Shown here: positions 1-9,421 of the stretch, piece after piece
How positions within the stretch are numbered: the stretch's first letter is position 1
How the letters are laid out: each line of letters opens with the position of its first letter
DNA from: Pseudomonadota bacterium
GTDB lineage: Bacteria > Bdellovibrionota_B > Oligoflexia > Oligoflexales > RGVZ01
Direction: 5' to 3'
Assembly: GCA_026390495.1 (NCBI GenBank)
Contig: JAPLFV010000308.1
Coordinates: 22,332 to 54,508, forward strand
Length of the DNA: 32,177 nt
Program-made: the position numbers and the translations under genes
Notes under the pieces: generated by a model
The model's database searches: none
The model's input: only the letters and a program-made list of their open reading frames with translations
Told to the model about the DNA's origin: nothing

Positions 1-781
1 CTTCCTTGTAGGCAATCCCTATTTCATACAGTGATTTATATGAATCTATAACAACCTGCACTCGATCACCTTCGAGAATTTCGTTGAATTTCTTTAGAAC
101 ATTTTTATGAGAGTCACTTTTTTTTGCCTTTGACTTTACTAAGGCATTCATTGCTTCTTCGGTAGTTTCAAGGAAAACAGTTTTCTTTTGATTTCTTTGA
201 CTTTGCTTCAATAGTTCGAAATCTAGTAGAGGCTCACCCTTAATTAATTTCGCAAACTGAAAAGCCTCCCATAGATCGTGTGCATCGTCAGCTTCCAAAC
301 ATCGAAATTCTTCCACATCAATCACCAACAAATCATATTTTAGATTTTTCCAAGCTGTTGAGGAAAGAGTTTTATCCAGACAGGGGCCTTGGCCCACGGA
401 TTTGTTTTGAAATGTCACATCTGAGCGGTCATTGGGATCTATTTCAAAAACCACGGTGTTAGCAGCATCAAGGTGTTTGTGGATATCAAATGGGATCTCA
501 TTTGATCTAATAGAAACGTGCATGGTTCCAAATAGGTAAGAGATTCGATCTTTGTATTCCACGCGCCAAATCAGTGGATTGATATACTTCTTAGACTCAA
601 ATTTTGACCTGATTTCAGCGGTCTCGGAGTGAATCCGCATTCTGTTTGCGTTGTCATCCTTTAACCACTGTTGGGTCACAGTAGGGTCGGGTGAATATGG
701 GGTCACACAGGAAGCGATGAATGTCTGGAAAATCCAAAAAATTGAATGTGTTCTAATAGCCTTGGTGCCGGTCATGGTCAT
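1..781 (-). CDS. Partial TraB/GumN-like lipoprotein, C-terminus beyond the left edge
   Basis: Manual minus-strand translation is open from ATG at 781 to base 1: MTMTGTKAIRTHSIFWIFQTFIASCVTPYSPD...INPLIWRVEYKDRISYLFGTMHVSIRSNEIPFDIHKHLDAANTVVFEIDP. The 'W+V....YLFGTMHV' block is typical of TraB/GumN; lipobox-like IASC. Not in the ORF track because it runs off the edge. Confidence 0.72.
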   Translation of the reverse strand, partial: MTMTGTKAIRTHSIFWIFQTFIASCVTPYSPDPTVTQQWLKDDNANRMRIHSETAEIRSKFESKKYINPLIWRVEYKDRISYLFGTMHVSIRSNEIPFDIHKHLDAANTVVFEIDPNDRSDVTFQNKSVGQGPCLDKTLSSTAWKNLKYDLLVIDVEEFRCLEADDAHDLWEAFQFAKLIKGEPLLDFELLKQSQRNQKKTVFLETTEEAMNALVKSKAKKSDSHKNVLKKFNEILEGDRVQVVIDSYKSLYEIGIAYKE

Positions 782-829
782 GCAAAATATCCTTTGGTAT
801 CTTTAAATACCTAGTTGAACCTTGTTAAC

Positions 830-3253
830 TCAAGCTGCAATTTTCAATGGATCTGCCAATTGAGGGATGATGATTACAAATTTAGTTCCCGTTCCTAATT
901 TGCTTATGACCTCGATGGATCCATGTAGACGATGTTCTACCATCTCTTTTACAGCAGGCATGCCGATTCCACGTCCAGAAAATTCGCCTATTTCTTCTTT
1001 AGTTGTTAAATTTGGATGAAATATTAAATTTGTGACGTTATCAAAATTAAGTTTATCTGATGATTTAAGGTTCATTATCTGAGCTTTTGATTTGAGTGCG
1101 TGGACATCGATTCCTTTGCCGTCATCTTCTATTGTAATGATGAGCTGGTTTGAAGCACCTTGTTTAAAATCAATGGAAATTTTGCCTATGTCAGGCTTAT
1201 TTTTGTTTCGTAATTCTGGCGGTTCGATACCATGATCGATTGCATTCCTTATGAGATGCGGCAGGATCTCAGAGATAGCTTGAAATATCTCCTTTGAAGT
1301 GGATAGATCTTGTCCTGAAATTTTCAATTGGCATTTCTTCTCTAGTTTCTCAGATACAACTTTTGTTAGTTGTGTCAGAGGACCTTCCATGTTCTCAAAT
1401 TTGATCTGCCGAATTTGATTGATGAACCACGTTTTGAAGTCATCGTTAGACTTAAATGACTTGAGATCAGTTTTCTCAATTTTTGTAAGGATATCTTCAG
1501 ATATAGTCCATTCATAATTTGCGGGATCACTGAAGGACTTATTGTTTGGCATTAAGACGGCGCCGTTCGAAGTCATCCAACTTTGGACGCCGCTAAATAA
1601 ATTTGTAATGTCTGATAACTCTACTTTTTCTTTGTTTTCGATGTTTGTCACTAACATGACCCAATCGTCTAGAGAGAAGCATCTTAGATTGCCATTTAAA
1701 GAATGTAGTTCAAGCTTAATCAAAGCTTGTAATTTGGAATCTTGGGGGTTGCTCGTTAATGCCTGAGTCCAATTTCTGTTCTTGTTTTCCATATCGCTCA
1801 GTAGATTGAGAAACGCCGGCTTAGATTTTAATATCTGAATTAAACTCCGGTTGACGTTGTTTGTTTGCTCAACTTGGGTCAGCTCTGTCGCGTCTGTAAT
1901 ACTAAACAGGACTTTGTGAGGTTGTCCATTTTGATCTCGAATCAATGCACTGTCGATGCTAATAGATTTGTTTTCGATCTTGATTCTAGGTGGGAGCATT
2001 CTGACCGTGATCTCGTCGGGCATGATGTCTTCTTTTAGTTGCTCATACATGGCATCAAATAGAAGAATGTCTTTGCCGGTCAAGTTCAGAATATCGGTGA
2101 TTCGTTTTCCGCTGATCTTTGTTGACGATAGCAAATGCTCTGTCGATTTTGTTGAGCCTGGCTGAACAAGTTGGTCAAGATCAGTCATAAAGAAGCCAGC
2201 TTTGACATTGTCAGAAATTTCCTTGATTTCGCGATTTTTATCTCCGATGGTTTTCAACATAAGCTGAATGGAATATGTAAGTTCGGTAATTTCATCTTGT
2301 GCTTTGTCATTGGACTCAATGTCAGTTTTTGAACCGTTCATAACAAGCTGTGTTTCATCTTTTATATGACTGATTCGACGCAGAATTTTGGCGTCAAGTT
2401 GCCAGAAAATGACGAATGATAGACCTAATGTGCCAACTGCAAATAGTGTGAGCATTGAGAAAAGAGTTACCTTGCCTTGGGTCATCACGGGGCGAGCGAA
2501 AGTTGCTTCAAGATTAAATGCAGGAGTCGCATTGTAGTTTTGCACAGGAATATCTATACGCAATGATTCGTCTGTAAAGTTGGAAATGTTAAATAATTGC
2601 TTAGATGATGATTTGGAATGTATTTTTAGACTCAATTTTAGCTCGTCGCTGATGGAGCCAACAAAGGCATCGGTGACTAGCTTGCCAAAGATCATTAGGC
2701 CTCTGACCTCTCCGTCTCCGGCGGTATTAGTTATAGCGCGAACTGAAAGGAGCCAATGTTGTCCTTGAAAGGTGGCTATGCCAGATGAGAAGCTTTCTGG
2801 GTTATTTGGGGTAAACCATTGAGATAGGAATCTAGGAGAAGTCAAGGAATCAATTAATTCTTGATCTGGAGTTTGCGGTGAGTCTGTTTCAGGATTCCAT
2901 TGAAGTGCATCGGTGATAGTCCCACTCGTCGTTGCCATTAAAAGAAGGTCAGTACTAAGGTTTTTTAAAGTTGCTTTTGGATCCAAGTTTCCTTGGGCAA
3001 ATTCTTTGTTTCTAGTCTTCATGTAATTCCATACATCGTCCCATGCCGCCCAATCTCTATTCTTTGTAGCGATGTTGTGAATCTCTCCTTGGATCCGATT
3101 TCGAATACGCTCGATATTTCCAGCAACGTCAGCCTTTTCGACCATTCCAAAGCCGTCTAATAGAACCTTGACGGCAATCGCATACGTAAAACCTAAAAAT
3201 ATAAGGACAGTGCTACCTAGGAGTAAATAAGTCTTCGTTTTGAGAGAACGCAT
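830..3253 (-). CDS. Membrane sensor histidine kinase, CHASE4-like sensor, HAMP, degenerate Hpt-like segment, CheA-type HATPase
   Basis: NRDWAAWDDVWNYM (CHASE4-like), two TM segments, ATPase boxes PHLIRNAIDHGIEPPELR, DDGKGID, GRGIGMPAVKEMV. Start chosen at ATG 3253 (MRSLKTKTYLLLG) with upstream GGAG rather than the longer ORF start at 3376. Confidence 0.85.
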   Translation of the reverse strand: MRSLKTKTYLLLGSTVLIFLGFTYAIAVKVLLDGFGMVEKADVAGNIERIRNRIQGEIHNIATKNRDWAAWDDVWNYMKTRNKEFAQGNLDPKATLKNLSTDLLLMATTSGTITDALQWNPETDSPQTPDQELIDSLTSPRFLSQWFTPNNPESFSSGIATFQGQHWLLSVRAITNTAGDGEVRGLMIFGKLVTDAFVGSISDELKLSLKIHSKSSSKQLFNISNFTDESLRIDIPVQNYNATPAFNLEATFARPVMTQGKVTLFSMLTLFAVGTLGLSFVIFWQLDAKILRRISHIKDETQLVMNGSKTDIESNDKAQDEITELTYSIQLMLKTIGDKNREIKEISDNVKAGFFMTDLDQLVQPGSTKSTEHLLSSTKISGKRITDILNLTGKDILLFDAMYEQLKEDIMPDEITVRMLPPRIKIENKSISIDSALIRDQNGQPHKVLFSITDATELTQVEQTNNVNRSLIQILKSKPAFLNLLSDMENKNRNWTQALTSNPQDSKLQALIKLELHSLNGNLRCFSLDDWVMLVTNIENKEKVELSDITNLFSGVQSWMTSNGAVLMPNNKSFSDPANYEWTISEDILTKIEKTDLKSFKSNDDFKTWFINQIRQIKFENMEGPLTQLTKVVSEKLEKKCQLKISGQDLSTSKEIFQAISEILPHLIRNAIDHGIEPPELRNKNKPDIGKISIDFKQGASNQLIITIEDDGKGIDVHALKSKAQIMNLKSSDKLNFDNVTNLIFHPNLTTKEEIGEFSGRGIGMPAVKEMVEHRLHGSIEVISKLGTGTKFVIIIPQLADPLKIAA

Positions 3254-3516
3254 AAAAAGCTCCAAAAGAGTCAATGTGAAGATGACATCGTTGTATCCCT
3301 CTGTCAGTCCACCTATATTCGACCCTTCGGCCTGTTTGGGGATGCAGTTAAGTTGAGGTGTTGGTATTTTAATCAATTTCTGAGAAATGGCTTTATTTAT
3401 GTGGCACTTCTGGGAATGGTTCAGCTATTCTAATGGTGTCTTTGAGTTAGCAGTCATAACTGCCAAACTATACTGCCAACTGTTATCTAAATCAGTTGAG
3501 GAATTAGTTTTTAGGA

Positions 3517-5811
3517 GTGAATGGAATGTTTTTTTTAAAGAAAAAATTCGTGCAAAGGTTCATTGCTGTCTTTTGCGGACTTTTAGTTTGTACCTCGATG
3601 GCGTTTTCTCAAGCGGTTCCAGAGCCAGCGGCAGAATCAACAGAGGCTCCAAAAACTCCTGAAAAGATCGGTTCCTCAACTTTACAGGTTTTGAAACTTA
3701 AGATTATGCAGAAGGGAACAGGCCAGCCCCTTAGAAAAGTGGAAGTTGTTTCAGGCAGCGCAAAGACTTTTTCAGATCCAAACGGTGAGGCTAAAATTGA
3801 GATTCCTAACGATGCAAAAGAAATTAATATTGTCCGTGTGGGTTTTGAATCAATCAATTTAGTCGTAGACGAATATAAAGATACCCTAGAGCTTGACGTT
3901 TTTATGTATCCCAAATTAGGTGCAGATGACGAAGTTATTATCAAAGGTAAACGGCGCCCAAGTGTTTCTAAGAAAGTCATAACCGCTGTTGAGGCCGCGA
4001 AAGTTGCTCCGGGCGGCGATCCCGGTCAAGTAACCAAGTTGATGCCGGGAGTCACTTCAAGTCCAGGTCGTTCTGATGTATCTATTCGTGGGAGTGAGCC
4101 AAACGATAGTTTGTATCGAATCGACGATATCGAGCTACCGTTTATATATCATTCGGTGGGTAGTTTGACTGTCGTACCTCCGAGTACGATAGATGATGTG
4201 GAGTTTTCTGGAGGTGGGTTCGGTCCCGAGTATGGTGATGCGACAGGGGGCGTTGTCGTTGTCAAAACGAAGGTGGAAATTCCTGACCGCCCAATCACAC
4301 GTTTCACTCTCAATTTGCCAATTTATTCGAGTGTGTTCCACGAACGACCACTTAGTGAAAATTCTGCAATGTCGGTTGGAGTTAGAAGAAGTTATTTGGA
4401 AGTCCTTTTGCCAAAAGTCCTACCAAAAGATTCTGGTGTAACATTGATTCCTTTTTTCTCTGACTATCAGGGTAGCTGGGTCAGTAAATCCGAAGATGGA
4501 CATAAGAAACTTACCCTATTAGCATCTAGCGACGGTATTAAGGCGACGGTTCCAAGCCAGTTTTCTGAAGACGAAAATGGCGCCGTGAACTTTTTTCTTA
4601 AGACTTACTTTGGTGCTATTGCCTTTGAGAGATCGAAAAAGTTATCAAATGACTGGAATGTCGTGACAACGCCGCAGTGGGTCTATACTGACAATCAATT
4701 TAATGTAAATGATTTGCGCTTCAGAGTAAAAGTTCATAACTTTAGAGTTCCAACTGAATTCACGAAGAGGATTAGCTCTACAGAAAGACTCTATGCGGGT
4801 TTTGACCTTGGTTTTTTACCGTACGAAGTGTCGTTGTTTCTTCCTCGTTTTGATCCAGATGATCCCTTTTATGATGTCCAAGAAGCGCCTAAAATTGAAA
4901 CAAGTTTAAAAGGTAATTTAATAAAAGCTGCTGGTTGGTTAGCGAGAGATTTTCAATTGGCAGACTGGAATTTAACACCTGGGATGCGTTTGTTTCATCT
5001 AAATCAGAATAAATCGACAGGGATTGATCCGAGATTTCAAGGCCGTAAATCGATGGGTCCTATTCACACCTCCAAATTTGCAGTTGGACAATATAGCCAG
5101 TTTCCAAAAAATGGTGAGGCCGCGAAAGATTTTGGTAATCCAGAATTAAAGAACACCCGAGCTTATCATTACATTCTGGGAATCGAGTCTAAATGGGATG
5201 ATCGTTGGGAAACAGATTTTCAAGTATTTTATAAAGACGTTTATGATGTCATTCAAAATGATTCCGTCAAGAATTATGACAATGATGGTCAGTTGAGGAG
5301 TAAAGGGTTTGAGGTGTTTATTCGCAGAGCCATGACAGAAAGATGGTTTGGTTGGGTTGCTTATACGTGGTCAAAAGCAGAGCAAAGAAAATCGAAGGAA
5401 GCTGAATGGTATCCAGGTGATAATGACCAGACTCATATTTTAAACGTAGCAGGAAATTATAAGTGGTCTGCTACCTGGGAAACTGGAGGGCGTTATACTT
5501 CTCATACCGGAGATACTTATACCTCCACCGTTGGTCCGGCAGTCTATAATTCAAACCTAAACAAATATCAGCCCCGTTCAAATCCAGACGAAATCAATAA
5601 TGCTAGGTTGCCTCACTATAATGAGTTGGGAATCTATTCAGCACATGACTTTCTTTTCGATACATCAAAAATGACATTTAGATGGGGATTGGAGTATCTT
5701 TGGTTTAAGCGCCAGACGCTCAACACCTCGGCGAATTATGATTATTCAAAAGAAGAGCCATCACAGGGAGTGCCTCCGATTCCTTACCTGGAACTTCGAG
5801 GTGAGTTGTAG
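3517..5811 (+). CDS. TonB-dependent receptor with N-terminal carboxypeptidase-regulatory-like domain
   Basis: Signal peptide, CarboxypepD_reg-like repeat (GTGQPLRKVEVVSG...DPNGEAKIEIP), plug domain (VTKLMPGVTSSPGRSDVSIRGSEPNDSLYRIDDIEL...GFGPEYGDATGGVV), then beta-barrel-like sequence. Confidence 0.85.
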   Translation: MNGMFFLKKKFVQRFIAVFCGLLVCTSMAFSQAVPEPAAESTEAPKTPEKIGSSTLQVLKLKIMQKGTGQPLRKVEVVSGSAKTFSDPNGEAKIEIPNDAKEINIVRVGFESINLVVDEYKDTLELDVFMYPKLGADDEVIIKGKRRPSVSKKVITAVEAAKVAPGGDPGQVTKLMPGVTSSPGRSDVSIRGSEPNDSLYRIDDIELPFIYHSVGSLTVVPPSTIDDVEFSGGGFGPEYGDATGGVVVVKTKVEIPDRPITRFTLNLPIYSSVFHERPLSENSAMSVGVRRSYLEVLLPKVLPKDSGVTLIPFFSDYQGSWVSKSEDGHKKLTLLASSDGIKATVPSQFSEDENGAVNFFLKTYFGAIAFERSKKLSNDWNVVTTPQWVYTDNQFNVNDLRFRVKVHNFRVPTEFTKRISSTERLYAGFDLGFLPYEVSLFLPRFDPDDPFYDVQEAPKIETSLKGNLIKAAGWLARDFQLADWNLTPGMRLFHLNQNKSTGIDPRFQGRKSMGPIHTSKFAVGQYSQFPKNGEAAKDFGNPELKNTRAYHYILGIESKWDDRWETDFQVFYKDVYDVIQNDSVKNYDNDGQLRSKGFEVFIRRAMTERWFGWVAYTWSKAEQRKSKEAEWYPGDNDQTHILNVAGNYKWSATWETGGRYTSHTGDTYTSTVGPAVYNSNLNKYQPRSNPDEINNARLPHYNELGIYSAHDFLFDTSKMTFRWGLEYLWFKRQTLNTSANYDYSKEEPSQGVPPIPYLELRGEL

Positions 5812-5813
5812 CT

Positions 5814-7073
5814 ATGTTAAGTTGCCCGTCTTGGACAGAATCCAATGCTCAAGTATGGCTTGATTTTTTGCATGGTGCGCCAAAAGATGAATTGATTTGT
5901 AGTTTTAAATATCCAAGCAAATTAACTTATCTTTCAAACGAAGCTGCAATGGCTGTAGCCTATGTTACAGCATTGCGAGGTATTGGCTCTGTGTCACCAA
6001 ATCCATTGGTTGGCTGTGTAGCGATTTCTAGGGACAATTTGTTTCTTTCTCATGGCGCTCATTTAAAAAATGGCGAATCCCATGCAGAGGTAAATTGTCT
6101 GACTGCTCTAGAAAATCAAGAGATTCAAAACGCCAAAGTATTTGTAACTTTGGAGCCATGCGCCCACCATGGGAGGACTCCTCCGTGTGCAGAATTTTTG
6201 TCTAAATTGCCGTTTGAGGAGCTCCATTATTTGCAAAGGGACCCTGACAGTCGCGTGGATGGACGCGGGATTGAATTGATAAAGGATGCTGGAAAGAAAG
6301 TTTTTTTGCTTGATGCGATGAGTGAGTTGGGTGCCGAGTTGGCAGAGATTTTTTTGTGGAATAAGCGAGAAGATAGTCCTTTTATAGGTGCAAAGATAGC
6401 AATGACAGAAGCTGGAGCCTATGCTTTCGCTAAAAGTTCAAGGACGTGGATTACAGGTCAAAGGGCTCGAGAGCATGGGCGGTTTTTACGTCTATACTAC
6501 GATGCTATATTGGTGGGTTCTTCAACCGCTGTTTTAGATGATCCTATGCTGGATGTTAGAAGCTCTTTTGTAAATGGCAGAATTCCCTGGAGAATTGTGC
6601 TGGATCCAGAGAACGTGGTTCCATTGACTGCAAACATATTTAAAGTGAGTCCTGAAAGGGTGATTCATTTTGTCACTGCGAAATCTTCATCGCCTGGACC
6701 TAGAGTTGTGACTCAGGATGTTAGAAATGAAGTTCAAGAAGATGCACACGGGGATGATGGTCGCTCATCGCATATCATTCACTTAAATATGAATTCTCAA
6801 GGACAATTTGAGTGGCAAGATGTTATTCGCGCCGTGAAATCATTTTCCATTTATAGTATTCTATTGGAAGGTGGAAACGGAGTCTGGTCTAGCGCTTGGC
6901 AGGCGGGAGTCATTAACAAGCTTCATCTCTACGTCGGTCAATCAAGATTAGTTCAAGATAAATTGGCACTATTAACGGATGTCCCTCAAAAAGCTAAGTG
7001 GAATCCTGAAGACAAAGAAAGACATCGATTTGGTATTGATCGATATTTTGAGATAGTGAATTCAGCCGTTTAG
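5814..7073 (+). CDS. ribD: Bifunctional riboflavin biosynthesis protein RibD (deaminase/reductase)
   Basis: SPNPLVGCV, HAEVNCL, TLEPCAHHGRTPPC, DPDSRVDGRGIELIKDAG, then reductase domain (DAILVGSSTAVLDDPMLDVR, LLEGG). Begins 2 nt after the TonB receptor stop. Confidence 0.9.
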   Translation: MLSCPSWTESNAQVWLDFLHGAPKDELICSFKYPSKLTYLSNEAAMAVAYVTALRGIGSVSPNPLVGCVAISRDNLFLSHGAHLKNGESHAEVNCLTALENQEIQNAKVFVTLEPCAHHGRTPPCAEFLSKLPFEELHYLQRDPDSRVDGRGIELIKDAGKKVFLLDAMSELGAELAEIFLWNKREDSPFIGAKIAMTEAGAYAFAKSSRTWITGQRAREHGRFLRLYYDAILVGSSTAVLDDPMLDVRSSFVNGRIPWRIVLDPENVVPLTANIFKVSPERVIHFVTAKSSSPGPRVVTQDVRNEVQEDAHGDDGRSSHIIHLNMNSQGQFEWQDVIRAVKSFSIYSILLEGGNGVWSSAWQAGVINKLHLYVGQSRLVQDKLALLTDVPQKAKWNPEDKERHRFGIDRYFEIVNSAV

Positions 7074-7110
7074 TTTCTGTATGTCATTTATTTACTGACG
7101 GAGGATAGTT

Positions 7111-7557
7111 ATGAAAGTTGAGCGCCCGTCTTTTCCAGAGATTTATATGCGTCTCGCATTTACTCTGGCCGAAAGATCCACTTGCAAGCGGCTGAAAGTT
7201 GGGACCGTCATAACAAGTATTGATTACAGAAAAGTGTTGGCAATTGGGTATAATGGCAATGCATCAGGTTTGGCTAACACCTGCGATCGAGACGAAGTTG
7301 GAAATTGTGGCTGCTTGCACTCAGAGGAGAATGCTGTCATCAATTGTGACAGCCCTAGGAGTACTGAGAAATTTGTTTTTGTAACTCATTTGCCGTGTGC
7401 CATGTGTGCAAAGCGCCTGATAAACTTGGGGCAAGTAAAGAAGATTTTTTATTGCCACGATTACCGCAAACGAGATTCCGTGGAGTTATTCGGTATTGTT
7501 GGAATCGGGGTTGAACAGTTACATTTAGCAGGGTTTTCTGAACATGGAGTGAAGTGA
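7111..7557 (+). CDS. dCMP deaminase / ComEB-like cytidine deaminase family protein
   Basis: Zn motifs CLHSEENAV and LPCAMCAKRLINLG; KVGTVI, GYNGNASG; preceded by GGAGG. Confidence 0.85.
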   Translation: MKVERPSFPEIYMRLAFTLAERSTCKRLKVGTVITSIDYRKVLAIGYNGNASGLANTCDRDEVGNCGCLHSEENAVINCDSPRSTEKFVFVTHLPCAMCAKRLINLGQVKKIFYCHDYRKRDSVELFGIVGIGVEQLHLAGFSEHGVK

Positions 7558-8540
7558 CATTGGGCCAGAATCATCGACACAGTTCACTAGGTAAATCGGA
7601 AGGCCATGCTCATGGTGCTCATTGTCAGCACGGAATTGGAGGTTTGGTTTCGAAAAATTCAGGCAAGTCCTCCAGTACGAAAAATATTGCCATTGCATTA
7701 ATTTTGAATTTTGGATTTGCAATTGTCGAATTAGTCGGAGGTTTTTGGACACATTCCACTGCAATTCAAGCTGATGCCATTCATGATTTTGGTGATTCCG
7801 CAGTTTTGCTCTTGGCTTTAGCGATGCAATGGTTTGCCAGGGTAAAACCCACTGCAACGTACGGATTTGGATTCAAGCGACTTTCATTGGTTTCTGCACT
7901 GGTGATGTCTATGACTTTGATTGCAAGTAGTCTGTTCCTTGTTAAGTTGGCTTGGTCACGTTTTCAACAACCTGCCGACCTGCATTTAAACGGGATGCTT
8001 TTTTTGGCCATTCTTGGAGTTTCGGTTAACGGATTTGCTGCCTGGAAGGTTGGGCATGGACATACTCAGAATGAGAAAGCAATATCGTGGCATATGATAG
8101 AGGATTTATTGGGCTGGGTCGCAGTTTTGATTTCAAGTATCGTCATGCGTTTTGTCGATGTCTCTTGGTTGGATCCAATGCTAGCAATTGTGATTGCCTT
8201 CATAGTTATTTTTGGTGGCGTGAAATCGTTTTGGTCCAGTTTTAAATTGTTTCTGCAAGCCGCACCTTTTTCAGTCGATTCGTCTGCCTTGCGTGCAGAT
8301 TTTTTAAAAGTGCCAGGGATTGCAGGGATTCAGGATTTTCAGATTTGGTCTTTAGACGGTGAGCATCATGTTTTAAATGTTCATGTTTTATTGCAATACG
8401 GTACAACCATAGAGGAATGGACGAACATCAAAAAATCCTTGGCAGATCTTTGCCAGGGATATGGCCAGATAAAATTAACGGTGGAACCAGATTTTAGTCA
8501 AATAGGAAAACCGATCTTATTGAACCATTCCATGACATAG
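7554..8540 (+). CDS. Cation diffusion facilitator family transporter
   Basis: His-rich N-terminus (NHRHSSLGKSEGHAHGAHCQHG), multiple TMs, metal-site motifs ADAIHDFGD and HMIEDLLG. GTG start overlaps the deaminase stop (GTGA). Confidence 0.88.
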   Translation: MTLGQNHRHSSLGKSEGHAHGAHCQHGIGGLVSKNSGKSSSTKNIAIALILNFGFAIVELVGGFWTHSTAIQADAIHDFGDSAVLLLALAMQWFARVKPTATYGFGFKRLSLVSALVMSMTLIASSLFLVKLAWSRFQQPADLHLNGMLFLAILGVSVNGFAAWKVGHGHTQNEKAISWHMIEDLLGWVAVLISSIVMRFVDVSWLDPMLAIVIAFIVIFGGVKSFWSSFKLFLQAAPFSVDSSALRADFLKVPGIAGIQDFQIWSLDGEHHVLNVHVLLQYGTTIEEWTNIKKSLADLCQGYGQIKLTVEPDFSQIGKPILLNHSMT

Positions 8541-9421
8541 GTGCAAGCTATGTCTTGAATAGGTTTGCTTTCATAGAATAATTCATGAAGGCCGCCTTGA
8601 ATCCAGTGCAAATCAATAGAAGATTGACTATATTTCCTAGCCTCTTCTACCCATAGTGGAACTGCGTTGATGTCAACGACGTTCTCTTCAGTTCCACATA
8701 AAACTAAGATCGGTATATTGAGCTTTTTTAAAAATTCAGGGTTGAGAATAAATTTTGTGGCTTCATAGGTCGCTTTGACCCACTCAAACGTAGCGCTTGG
8801 GACAGGATATGGTGGATTTTGAATGACTTGATAACGATCAGCAGAGTGTGTCAAAAGATTTCGTTCAAATGGAGGTTTCCAATGCCGGCCGCTGCGAGAA
8901 TTGAGATGTCCAAGACCAATTTTAGCAATGACATTTGAAATCTTGTACGCATAATCGGGGTGCATCGGCCTATGAGGAAGTCCTAGTAAGGGGCTACTTA
9001 ATACAAGGCAGCGCGGTGAAAGCATGCCTTTCATGATTCCATTTAGGGCGATAAGGCCACCCATGGAGTGGCACATGAGGTTATAGGGTTTGTTGCCAAA
9101 TACTTTATCAATAACTGTTTTGGCATCTTTGCTATAAGTGTCATAGTTATCAATCCATGCTCGAGCTCCACCGCTCATTCCTTGGCCTCGATGGTCCCAG
9201 ATTGTAAATCCGGTATTTTTATTTAGTTTCAATTCTTCAGGCAGATGGGCGTATTTTTCACTCCATTCTGTTCTACCTGTGCAAAAGGCGAGTTGCCGCT
9301 CTTTTTTAGTGGATCCAGGTAGAGATGCGAAGCGGAGGTCCAACGTGTCGCTGCTGTCTCTGATTGTCGAAAACTCAAGATTTGGTGCCAAGTTTTTGGA
9401 TTCGCTCTTCATAGTCCGCAT
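8498..9421 (-). CDS. Alpha/beta hydrolase, lysophospholipase / monoacylglycerol lipase-like
   Basis: Nucleophile elbow CHSMGG, WDHRGQGMSGG, C-terminal acid/His (GTEENVVD...GGLHELFYES). Start could also be ATG at 9412. Confidence 0.82.
   Translation of the reverse strand: MRTMKSESKNLAPNLEFSTIRDSSDTLDLRFASLPGSTKKERQLAFCTGRTEWSEKYAHLPEELKLNKNTGFTIWDHRGQGMSGGARAWIDNYDTYSKDAKTVIDKVFGNKPYNLMCHSMGGLIALNGIMKGMLSPRCLVLSSPLLGLPHRPMHPDYAYKISNVIAKIGLGHLNSRSGRHWKPPFERNLLTHSADRYQVIQNPPYPVPSATFEWVKATYEATKFILNPEFLKKLNIPILVLCGTEENVVDINAVPLWVEEARKYSQSSIDLHWIQGGLHELFYESKPIQDIACTYVMEWFNKIGFPI

Noticed and set aside
1542-2768. Plus-strand ORFs of 62-74 aa opposite the sensor kinase
   Set aside because: Antisense to a well-supported kinase gene, no motif or convincing translation signals.
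3609-4441. Short ORFs overlapping the TonB receptor (3609-3980 -, 4135-4341 -, 4193-4441 +)
   Set aside because: Shadow ORFs in other frames of a well-supported coding region.
7525-7857. Minus-strand 110-aa ORF over the deaminase/CDF junction
   Set aside because: Antisense to both genes, no motif support.
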